DNA of 6,098 nt from Rickettsiales bacterium. GTDB lineage: Bacteria > Pseudomonadota > Alphaproteobacteria > Rickettsiales > JANQQO01. This document shows positions 1 through 5,584 of the stretch, in pieces. Each line of letters opens with the position of its first letter. The stretch's first letter is position 1. Location of the stretch: positions 1 through 6,098 of the forward strand of contig JANQQO010000047.1 in the NCBI GenBank assembly GCA_028289305.1. Direction: 5' to 3'. A program made the translations under genes and the position numbers. Under the pieces are notes generated by a model. It was not told the DNA's origin. It worked only from the letters and a program-made list of their open reading frames with translations, and made no database searches.

Positions 1-2350
1 GTGATACCCGCTCCTGGTCTATACCATCCCATGAGATGGGAATATGTATCCCTGCCGCATCATTATGCAATTCGGAAATATCCTGTTTCCCAGAAAGAGA
101 GATTGGCCCTGCCCCCGCTACCGCAAAAGTCTCTACCGCACCGCGTAGTGTGTTTTCTGTTTTTACAACAAGCAGATCATGCTCCCGAGGAATAAACGAG
201 AACCGGTGCGGCGAAGCCAACGTTACAGGATCCTCTTCGGCATACACACGAAGCTGATCACGTTCTTCAACGAGCCTCCCCTTTCCTTCCAGCGTCCACC
301 CATCATCGGTTGCGAAACGCGGAGAGCCAAATGTCCACATCAGCGCATTGCGCGGCAAATAGGCGCGCGCATGCATAAAATCCCGAATCGCCTCTTCCAG
401 CGGTGTATTGCGCACCGACGTATAGGAAGTAAATCCTTCCTGCCCAACAAAAATACCGTTCGACCCATTCCACGCCATCGGCGAAACAAACCGCGCCCCA
501 TAGTTGAATAGATCACGCAGCGATGCATGCCCTTCCGCATATCCCGGCAAATGTGCCGGTTTTAAATAGGTCGCTGTATTATATTCCACGATCCCCCATT
601 CCGAATCAACCCGCCGAAATTCCTCAAACAGGCTATCCTTCTCTTCCATGCGTATATTATTCAACGCGCTGTCACCATAAATAATCGCGCCCAGATGCCC
701 CCTGGTGGGCACCGAGCCTTCAATACTCACCCCCCCATCGTCATAATTCTTCATCGGGCTATTAATCCTGAGCGGAAACGGCATATGACTTTCAAACGGC
801 GACTGGAACCCTTGCGCAGAAAAAATATAGCGCTCCGCAATTCCCTCTTCTGCCACCCACTCGGACAACTCATCGTAATGCAAATCCACTAAATGGCGGC
901 GGAAACGTTTCCACAAATCCATCCACGGGTTATCAATCCAAAACCCATCCCTGCCCCCTGGGAATTCACGCGGGGGCTCCACATCATCCCAAGAGTCAAA
1001 CCCTTTCCCACTCAGCGCATTCACCTCGGCAAGCGTAAGTGGCTCCCCACGCGCATAGGCAGAAAGATCCGGCACCTCTTCCTCCCCTTCGCTGGCATAA
1101 GGACCTTTTACTTGCAGCCAATCCCGAAACTGCCGCAACGTATCTGGGTTGTAATCAAACCATTGGCGCGATTCAAAAAACGGATTGATATACACATCCG
1201 GATCCAAATTCACCCCAGCAAAAAGATCGGGATGCTCTTCGGCAAAATCCACAAGATGCCGCGCCGCATCCTGCAGGTTACGCTTTTTATAATGCCGCAC
1301 CTCTTCCGCATACACATTAAGCGTCAGCATGCGTGCTAATTCTGGTGAGGTCGTTGATCCCGGCAGGCTCTTCAAATAATCATCACTCACCACCTCATCC
1401 TGCGCACTCCATTGGCAGTTATCGATATCTTCTTCTAAATGGTCATTAATATCCCAATCCGGCTCATGGCACGCTGCGTCCGCCCATACACCCCCATTCA
1501 GCGTGAACAACACAGGTATGCTATACTCGGTCGCAAAATCCATCACACCCTGCAGCGAATCTTCCGTCAAGCGCCGCATCTGCCCACAATACACCGAATT
1601 GATATCGTAATTAGGGTCAAATACCCAATCTTCATCTTCGCCCTTCGTCGTCCGCAAATATAAAATCGGGATGCGCACCCCTGCCTGCATCGTTGTACTA
1701 TTCAAAGAAGCATATAATGTCGCAATCTCCCCTGCCGCCTTACGGGCATTGGCGCGGTGCTTCTTTTTCCCTTCAGAAAGTGGTTCTGTCACGATGCTCG
1801 TAGCAAACAGCACATGGAAGGTATCTTCATGCAATTTCCGCTCCTCAAGCAGCGGACGCCATATCGTATTCTCCTTCAACGTCACTAATTGCTTGCGCGC
1901 AACCACCGTCGCTTCTCCAGCCTTATCTACCACCACCACTTCCAGCGCGTGGCGCCCCGTTGCATACTCTGTCAGGTCTTTACGAAAACGGAACCCAGCA
2001 CCTGTGGCCGCATCCGGGAACCCCGCATGCGCATGTGCCACATCTGGGCGCGCCATACCATATTGTGCCTTGAAGCGCTTCTCACCATCCAGCACCACCT
2101 CAACACGCTCCACACCCTGCTTATCCAACGCCCAACCACTTAGCACCACCTGCGGGTTATGCAGCATCTCAGCACTCGGCGTATCTACCCAGCCAATCGA
2201 TGCATCGGTCTCTTTTTCCTGTGGCGAAAAGCTGCGATCATGCACCGCCTCTTCCTTCTGAAAAGAAAAAGCATACACTGCCGCTAAAACAGCCAGCGCC
2301 AGCAACACAATAAGGGATAGGATAAAGGAACGCCGTTTAAGCCACATCAT
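1..2350 (-). CDS. Membrane-anchored Ig-like plus GH42-like barrel protein (3' end missing)
   Basis: This is one uninterrupted frame of 783 codons with no stop before the left edge, so the C-terminus is missing. Residues 1-30 are a signal anchor: KRR, then a hydrophobic stretch at about 9-28. This predicts an N-in protein with a periplasmic or surface body. Residues about 50-158 look like a beta-rich Ig-like domain (LSGWALD, VEVVLDG, ARPDV, GFPD, GFRF, GRHALEVVVVD). Residues about 175-690 resemble a GH42-like TIM barrel: FDYNPDTLRQFRDWL, then LTLAEVNALSG, W454, VEPPR, NPWMDLWKRFR (474-484) and WGIVEYN (585-591). A beta-rich C-terminal part begins near 690. Where GH42 enzymes usually carry Asn-Glu at the acid/base site, this protein may have N381-L-D383-P-D385. 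E544 and E589 are other candidate catalytic acids. The start is ATG at 2350, with ATG at 2347 in tandem; no good Shine-Dalgarno is visible. It lies 11 bases after the UDP-xylose synthase stop, suggesting translational coupling. The reading frame is secure; the fold is likely; substrate and activity are unknown. Confidence 0.82.
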   Translation of the reverse strand, partial: MMWLKRRSFILSLIVLLALAVLAAVYAFSFQKEEAVHDRSFSPQEKETDASIGWVDTPSAEMLHNPQVVLSGWALDKQGVERVEVVLDGEKRFKAQYGMARPDVAHAHAGFPDAATGAGFRFRKDLTEYATGRHALEVVVVDKAGEATVVARKQLVTLKENTIWRPLLEERKLHEDTFHVLFATSIVTEPLSEGKKKHRANARKAAGEIATLYASLNSTTMQAGVRIPILYLRTTKGEDEDWVFDPNYDINSVYCGQMRRLTEDSLQGVMDFATEYSIPVLFTLNGGVWADAACHEPDWDINDHLEEDIDNCQWSAQDEVVSDDYLKSLPGSTTSPELARMLTLNVYAEEVRHYKKRNLQDAARHLVDFAEEHPDLFAGVNLDPDVYINPFFESRQWFDYNPDTLRQFRDWLQVKGPYASEGEEEVPDLSAYARGEPLTLAEVNALSGKGFDSWDDVEPPREFPGGRDGFWIDNPWMDLWKRFRRHLVDLHYDELSEWVAEEGIAERYIFSAQGFQSPFESHMPFPLRINSPMKNYDDGGVSIEGSVPTRGHLGAIIYGDSALNNIRMEEKDSLFEEFRRVDSEWGIVEYNTATYLKPAHLPGYAEGHASLRDLFNYGARFVSPMAWNGSNGIFVGQEGFTSYTSVRNTPLEEAIRDFMHARAYLPRNALMWTFGSPRFATDDGWTLEGKGRLVEERDQLRVYAEEDPVTLASPHRFSFIPREHDLLVVKTENTLRGAVETFAVAGAGPISLSGKQDISELHNDAAGIHIPISWDGIDQERVS

Positions 2351-2361
2351 GCCATTACCAT

Positions 2362-3309
2362 TCACGCCACATTACGTAACACATCATCAAAATAGGCAAT
2401 CGTCTGTTTTAACCCCTCTTCCAACGGCACAGAAGGCTCCCAGCCCAACACATCTTTCGCAGTGTTAATATCCGGGCAGCGCCGCACTGGATCATCCTGC
2501 GGCAAATCTTTATAGATGATTTGCGACTTCGATCCGGTCAATGCCACCACGTGCTCAGCTAACTCGCTGATGGTCTTTTCCACAGGATTCCCCATATTCA
2601 CAGGTCCAATTACCTCATCTGGCGTAGCCATCATACGTATAAATGCCTCAATCAAGTCACTATAAAAACAAAACGAGCGCGTCTGCGTACCATCGCCATA
2701 AATGGTGATATCTTCTCCGCGCAGCGCCTGCACAATAAAATTCGACACCACCCGGCCATCACCCACATGCATGCGCGGACCATAGGTGTTAAAAATGCGC
2801 ACCACCTTAATACGGGTGTTATATTGTCGATGATAATCGAAAAACAAGGTCTCGGCACAACGTTTACCCTCATCATAACACGCACGCGGCCCAATGGGGT
2901 TCACATAGCCTAAATATTTTTCTGTCTGCGGGTGCTCTTGTGGATTGCCATACACCTCACTGGTCGAAGCCTGCAATATCTTAATATCCAACCGCTTTGC
3001 CGTATTCAGCATGTTAATCGCCCCCTCCACACAGGTACGCACCGTTTGCACCGGGTGCTTCTGATAGTGAATAGGTGCCGCCGCCGCGGCTAGGTTAAAA
3101 ATCGCATCCACTTCCACATAGAGCGGCGCGATAATATCATGCCGTAATACTTCAAAATAAGGGTGGTCGAGCAGATGCAGAATATTATCCTTCTGCCCAG
3201 TGAAAAAATTGTCGACACAAATGACTTCATGCCCATCTTTAAGCAACCGCTCACACAAATGTGAGCCTAAGAATCCCGCCCCTCCTGTCACCAAAATCCG
3301 TTTACGCAT
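2362..3309 (-). CDS. UDP-glucuronate decarboxylase (UDP-xylose synthase)
   Basis: Cytoplasmic NAD-dependent extended short-chain dehydrogenase of 315 residues. The family converts UDP-glucuronate to UDP-xylose through a 4-keto intermediate, supplying xylose for glycans. The Rossmann motif GGAGFLG is at 9-15. STSEVYG is at 115-121, the family signature GPRACYDEGKR at 140-150 and RIFNTYGPRM at 171-180. DGRVVSNF and the DDPVRRCPD segment (272-280) also match the family. From memory of human UXS1, T116, E118, Y145, K149 and R277 match the catalytic Thr, Glu, Tyr, Lys and Arg. The length is normal for bacterial single-domain enzymes. One oddity is residues 74-79, AAAAAP, where relatives usually have a Cys/Ser-Pro-Ala-Ser-Pro stretch. 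The ATG at 3309 follows a GCAGGAG ribosome binding site. It is first in a leftward unit with the glycosidase-like gene. A 4,6-dehydratase or epimerase is less likely because of the YDEGKR signature. Confidence 0.93.
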   Translation of the reverse strand: MRKRILVTGGAGFLGSHLCERLLKDGHEVICVDNFFTGQKDNILHLLDHPYFEVLRHDIIAPLYVEVDAIFNLAAAAAPIHYQKHPVQTVRTCVEGAINMLNTAKRLDIKILQASTSEVYGNPQEHPQTEKYLGYVNPIGPRACYDEGKRCAETLFFDYHRQYNTRIKVVRIFNTYGPRMHVGDGRVVSNFIVQALRGEDITIYGDGTQTRSFCFYSDLIEAFIRMMATPDEVIGPVNMGNPVEKTISELAEHVVALTGSKSQIIYKDLPQDDPVRRCPDINTAKDVLGWEPSVPLEEGLKQTIAYFDDVLRNVA

Positions 3310-3339
3310 AGTGCTCCTGCTCGGTCATATCGCCGGCAC

Positions 3340-3369
3340 ACTATAAAGAATTTTTCCCTTGGTACACAA
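3340..3369 (-). promoter_or_regulatory. Predicted sigma70-type promoter for the UDP-xylose synthase unit
   Basis: On the minus strand, TTGTGT (3369-3364) and TATAGT (3345-3340) are separated by 18 bases, about 30 bases ahead of the ATG at 3309. The leader contains the GCAGGAG ribosome binding site. The -10 match is good (5/6); the -35 is moderate. It faces the rightward promoter, and the two -35 hexamers touch. This is predicted from sequence only. Confidence 0.45.
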
Positions 3370-3388
3370 TAATTATTCTGGCTATAGT
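3359..3388 (+). promoter_or_regulatory. Predicted sigma70-type promoter for the dehydratase-dipeptidase unit
   Basis: TTGGTA (3359-3364) and TATAGT (3383-3388) are separated by 18 bases. This would place transcription start near 3395, about 30 bases ahead of the ATG at 3425. The elements lie inside the possible longer TTG-started reading of the dehydratase, which supports the shorter start. The -10 hexamer is identical to that of the opposing leftward promoter. This is predicted from sequence only. Confidence 0.45.
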
Positions 3389-3424
3389 GACATCAGACAA
3401 ACGTTAAGAAACTGGGAGGAGAGT

Positions 3425-3757
3425 ATGCCCACACTCGCACAAAAAACCTGCACCCCGTGTAAGGGCGGCGTCGATCCCCTATCGCGCGCTGAAGCCGCAG
3501 AATTGCTCCACAGCACTCCCAATTGGGAGCTCATTAATGAAGGCAAAGCGCTCAAGCGCCGCTTCGAATTCAAGAATTTTGCTCAATCGCTAGATCTGGT
3601 GAACAAAATCGGAAAGATTGCTGAGAAGGAAAATCACCATCCCGATATTTATTTTGGCTGGGGATATTGTGAGGTCACCATTCTCACCCATAAAATCAAT
3701 GGCCTGCATGAGAATGACTTCATCCTCGCCGCAAAAATTAACGGCATTGTATCCTAA
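3425..3757 (+). CDS. phhB: Pterin-4a-carbinolamine dehydratase (PCD/DCoH family)
   Basis: Small cytoplasmic enzyme of 110 residues. The family dehydrates 4a-hydroxytetrahydrobiopterin to the quinonoid dihydropterin, recycling the cofactor of aromatic amino acid hydroxylases. The core motif is ENHHPDIYFGW (69-79). H71, H72 and H89 have the same spacing as the three active-site histidines of rat DCoH (61, 62, 79). The N-terminus carries a C-x-x-C pair (C9, C12) followed by KGGVDPLS, which I recall from many bacterial members. ATG at 3425 is chosen because a GGGAGGAG ribosome binding site lies just ahead. A TTG at 3359 would read in frame but places the predicted promoter inside the gene. No aromatic hydroxylase is seen in the window, so the hydroxylase partner is unknown and a moonlighting role is possible. 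It is followed by the dipeptidase gene after five bases. The symbol is by family and assumes the pterin-recycling role. Confidence 0.92.
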   Translation: MPTLAQKTCTPCKGGVDPLSRAEAAELLHSTPNWELINEGKALKRRFEFKNFAQSLDLVNKIGKIAEKENHHPDIYFGWGYCEVTILTHKINGLHENDFILAAKINGIVS

Positions 3758-3762
3758 GGCCC

Positions 3763-4320
3763 GTGTCTCTTGTTGAAATCACCGCGCCCGAATTTGCTGT
3801 AGAGATTGATCTGCGCTATGCCAGCGCGAATAATTTCACCGACGCACCCATCTATAAACGCGCCGCCTGTTTCCTGCATGAAGCTGCCGCAGAAAAACTC
3901 CGCACCGCCATCACCTTAGCTGATCAATTAGGCTACCGCTTCCTCATCTTCGATGCCTTCCGCCCGCTAGAAGCCCAGCAAGCATTATGGGATCACACGC
4001 CTGATCCTGAATTTCTTTCTAACCCAGAAACCGGTAGCTGCCCGCATTGCCGCGGCGTTGCTATCGACCTCACTCTCGTCGATACACCCACCAACACTCC
4101 GCTAGATATGGGCACCGAGTTTGATGCCTTCACTCCCCGCTCACATCACGGCAACACCGAGATCTCCAACACCGCGCAAGCCAATCGCTTCTTGCTCTTA
4201 GGCATCATGACTGCCGCAGGCTGGGATTTTTATCGCAATGAATGGTGGCATTACCAGCTTTTCGAGCCGCGCTCCTACCCACGCCTAACCGATAGCGACG
4301 CCGGCACAGCAATGCTGTAA
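3763..4320 (+). CDS. VanX/DdpX-type D-Ala-D-Ala dipeptidase
   Basis: Zinc metallopeptidase of 185 residues in the VanX family, which hydrolyses D-Ala-D-Ala. FDAFRP (63-68) holds R67, matching the catalytic Arg of VanX. HCRGVAID (95-102) supplies zinc ligands H95 and D102. EWWHY (160-164) supplies the catalytic E160 and ligand H163. The H-to-D and E-to-H spacings equal those of VanX (116/123 and 181/184). No signal peptide is visible, so it is probably cytoplasmic. There are no vanH or vanA companions, so a role in D-Ala-D-Ala turnover or nutrition fits better than glycopeptide resistance. It starts at GTG; the ribosome binding site TAAGG overlaps the stop of the dehydratase gene, implying coupled translation. 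The zinc His is oddly flanked by cysteines (C93-P-H95-C96). A general D-alanyl-D-alanine carboxypeptidase is a less likely alternative. Confidence 0.88.
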   Translation: MSLVEITAPEFAVEIDLRYASANNFTDAPIYKRAACFLHEAAAEKLRTAITLADQLGYRFLIFDAFRPLEAQQALWDHTPDPEFLSNPETGSCPHCRGVAIDLTLVDTPTNTPLDMGTEFDAFTPRSHHGNTEISNTAQANRFLLLGIMTAAGWDFYRNEWWHYQLFEPRSYPRLTDSDAGTAML

Positions 4321-4325
4321 TCCAA

Positions 4326-4345
4326 CAATCTTTGTGCAATCTTTG
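4326..4345 (+). repeat. Tandem direct repeat at the toxin-antitoxin promoter (possible operator)
   Basis: CAATCTTTG occurs at 4326-4334 and again at 4337-4345, with an 11-base period of about one helical turn. The second copy overlaps the -35 of the predicted antitoxin promoter. ParD-type proteins repress their own operons by binding repeats near the promoter, so this is a candidate operator. Binding here is inference. Confidence 0.4.
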
Positions 4346-4369
4346 ACATTATCGTGACTTTGCTATATT
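4343..4369 (+). promoter_or_regulatory. Predicted sigma70-type promoter of the parDE-like operon
   Basis: A perfect TTGACA (4343-4348) is followed by TATATT (4364-4369) with a 15-base spacer, or by TATTCT (4366-4371) with 17. It lies directly ahead of the antitoxin ribosome binding site. The short spacing to the better -10 suggests a suboptimal or regulated promoter. Confidence 0.55.
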
Positions 4370-4394
4370 CTTAAGAGGTTAAGGAGGGAACAAC

Positions 4395-4661
4395 GTGCCA
4401 TCAATGAATGTATCACTCACCGATGAATTACTGGCCTTAATCCAAGATAAGGTTGCCTCTGGTATGTATAATAATGCCAGTGAAGTCATTCGAGAAGCAT
4501 TACGACATTTAGACGCTAATGAAGAATTACTGCACCAGCTCAAACTCACTCAGCTTAAACAAGCACTTCGTCCAGGCATCGAACAGGCCGAAAACGATGA
4601 ATACGCCGAATATTCTTATGAAAAACTAATGACCGAAATAGACAACGAAACAACGCAGTAA
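4395..4661 (+). CDS. parD: ParD-like ribbon-helix-helix antitoxin
   Basis: Type II antitoxin of 88 residues. The N-terminal half is a ribbon-helix-helix DNA-binding domain: the strand MNVSLTDEL (4-12), then SGMYNNASEVIREALRHL (22-39), the usual ParD dimer and DNA-binding helix pattern. The acidic, polar C-terminal tail (about 55-88) is the part that wraps the toxin in this family. GTG at 4395 is chosen as start because AAGGAGGG (4381-4388) lies six bases ahead; ATG at 4404 is an alternative that would put the ribosome binding site far away. The stop overlaps the toxin start by one base (TAATG). It is expected to neutralise the adjacent toxin and repress its own promoter, which carries a direct repeat. 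Confidence 0.9.
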   Translation: MPSMNVSLTDELLALIQDKVASGMYNNASEVIREALRHLDANEELLHQLKLTQLKQALRPGIEQAENDEYAEYSYEKLMTEIDNETTQ

Positions 4662-4957
4662 TGGCTGCTTTTCGTCTAACACCCGCTGCAAGATACAGCT
4701 TGAAACAAATTGCCGTACACACCCAAAAGAAATGGGGAGCGAAACAGCAGAAAAAATACATCAAAGCATTAGATGCATGTTTTCATGATCTTGCCGCAAC
4801 ACCTAAAAAAGGCATTGCCCGCATTGATATCCATCCAGAATTACGCAGCTACCCCTGCGGCAAACACATTATCTACTATCTTCCAGGTAAGAAACATATT
4901 CGCATCGTCCATATTCTCCATATGCGCATGGACCCCCGCACACATATTTCCAATTAA
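4661..4957 (+). CDS. parE: ParE/RelE-superfamily toxin
   Basis: Basic protein of 98 residues encoded directly after the antitoxin gene. The family signature is clear in the C-terminal half: LRSYPCGKHIIYY (61-73), then IRIVHILHMRMDP (80-92), close to the ParE pattern of YPVG, IYY and VLHGRMDP. The N-terminal part is the usual helical hairpin (KQIAVHTQKKWG, then YIKALDACFHDLA). ParE toxins poison DNA gyrase while RelE toxins cut mRNA on the ribosome; the motifs favour ParE, but the target cannot be proved from sequence. The gene appears intact. It begins inside the antitoxin stop codon, so translation is coupled, and it ends four bases from the stop of the convergent NifU-like gene. Confidence 0.9.
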   Translation: MAAFRLTPAARYSLKQIAVHTQKKWGAKQQKKYIKALDACFHDLAATPKKGIARIDIHPELRSYPCGKHIIYYLPGKKHIRIVHILHMRMDPRTHISN

Positions 4958-4961
4958 AACC

Positions 4962-5528
4962 TTACGCCTCCACCGCCTCCACGGCTTCCACCTCCGGCAC
5001 ATAATGCCGCAGCATGTTTTCAATGCCTTGTTTTAAGGTAGCGGTAGAACTCGGGCAGCCTGAACACGCCCCGTGCAATTCCAACAGCACCACGCCTTTT
5101 TCAAACCCACGATAGACAATATCCCCACCATCCATCGCCACGGCCGGGCGCACGCGCGTATCCAGCAATTCTTTAATCTGCTTCACCAACTCTTCATCAT
5201 CTTCATTCACACTCGATTCTGCCGAGACCTTCGCTTTCTTCGGCGTATTGAGCAGCGGTCTTCCGGCAACAAAATGCTCCATAATCGTCGTCAGCACTGC
5301 CGGTTTGATCAGGCTCCAATCCGCCGCCTCCTGCTTGGTCACGGTGATAAAATCCGCGCCAAAAAAACAGCGCGCAACTTCCGGCGTAGCAAACAAGGCT
5401 TCCGCCAGCGGCGATTGCTGTGCCGCTTCCGCGTCACCAAAATCAATCGTGCCCGCTTCCATCACCTGCATTCCCGGAATAAACTTCAGCGTATTCGGGT
5501 TCGGCGTTGCTTCTGTCTGAATAAACAT
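4962..5528 (-). CDS. NifU-like iron-sulfur cluster scaffold/carrier (Nfu type)
   Basis: Cytoplasmic protein of 188 residues with the two-domain Nfu architecture. The N-terminal Nfu domain is seen at about 1-90 (IQTEATPNPNTLKF, then ITVTK, then W71, and GRPLL). A charged linker runs at about 95-112. The C-terminal NifU-like domain is at about 113-178: VRPAVAMDGGDIVYRGF, then GACSGCPSS, with the cluster-binding C155-x-x-C158. This family carries or assembles 4Fe-4S clusters for target enzymes. The layout matches mitochondrial NFU1 and alphaproteobacterial homologues rather than E. coli NfuA, whose N-terminal domain is A-type-like. The tail ends in an EVEAVEAVEA repeat. The start is ATG at 5528; only a weak GGTGG lies ahead, and the predicted promoter sits almost on the start. 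Confidence 0.93.
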   Translation of the reverse strand: MFIQTEATPNPNTLKFIPGMQVMEAGTIDFGDAEAAQQSPLAEALFATPEVARCFFGADFITVTKQEAADWSLIKPAVLTTIMEHFVAGRPLLNTPKKAKVSAESSVNEDDEELVKQIKELLDTRVRPAVAMDGGDIVYRGFEKGVVLLELHGACSGCPSSTATLKQGIENMLRHYVPEVEAVEAVEA

Positions 5529-5534
5529 ACCGCC

Positions 5535-5563
5535 ACCATAGAAAAACCAAGTAAATTAGTCAA
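5535..5563 (-). promoter_or_regulatory. Predicted sigma70-type promoter of the nfu gene
   Basis: On the minus strand, TTGACT (5563-5558) and TATGGT (5540-5535) are separated by exactly 17 bases. Only six bases separate the -10 from the ATG at 5528, so transcription would start at or next to the start codon. The -35 follows the T-tract of the upstream terminator. Confidence 0.55.
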
Positions 5564-5564
5564 G

Positions 5565-5584
5565 AAAAAGCCTTAAGGCCTTTT
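5565..5584 (-). terminator. Predicted intrinsic terminator after the hldE-type gene
   Basis: On the minus strand the sequence right after the stop codon reads AAAAGGCCTTAAGGCTTTTT. The perfect palindrome GCCTTAAGGC (5570-5579) forms a short stem, extended by A-T pairs around one bulged G and followed by a T-run. The stem is short, so termination may be only partial. It begins within the TAA stop. Confidence 0.5.

Noticed and set aside
27..41. Inverted repeat TCCCAT-GAG-ATGGGA.
   Set aside because: It is six base pairs within coding sequence, within what chance allows, and has no associated feature.
1671..2261. A 196-codon plus-strand open frame, and several shorter plus-strand frames in 1-2260.
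   Set aside because: They lie antisense to the continuous minus-strand 783-codon frame. They read as low-complexity Ser/Thr/Arg-rich or His/Arg-rich proteins with no recognisable motif.
3359..3424. N-terminal extension of the pterin dehydratase from a TTG codon.
   Set aside because: No ribosome binding site precedes the TTG, it would overlap the predicted promoter, and a strong GGGAGGAG lies just ahead of the ATG at 3425.
4306..4318. Small hairpin ACAGC-AAT-GCTGT at the end of the dipeptidase gene, considered as a terminator.
   Set aside because: The stem is five pairs and no T-run follows; it lies mostly inside the coding region.
4395..4957. Possibility that the toxin-antitoxin pair marks an insertion sequence or integrated element.
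   Set aside because: No transposase, integrase, terminal inverted repeats or target-site duplications are visible on either side; the module is simply tucked between two genes.
5073..5576. A 167-codon plus-strand frame opposite the nfu gene.
   Set aside because: It is antisense to a clearly conserved Nfu protein and is Arg/His-rich without motifs, as expected of a shadow frame.
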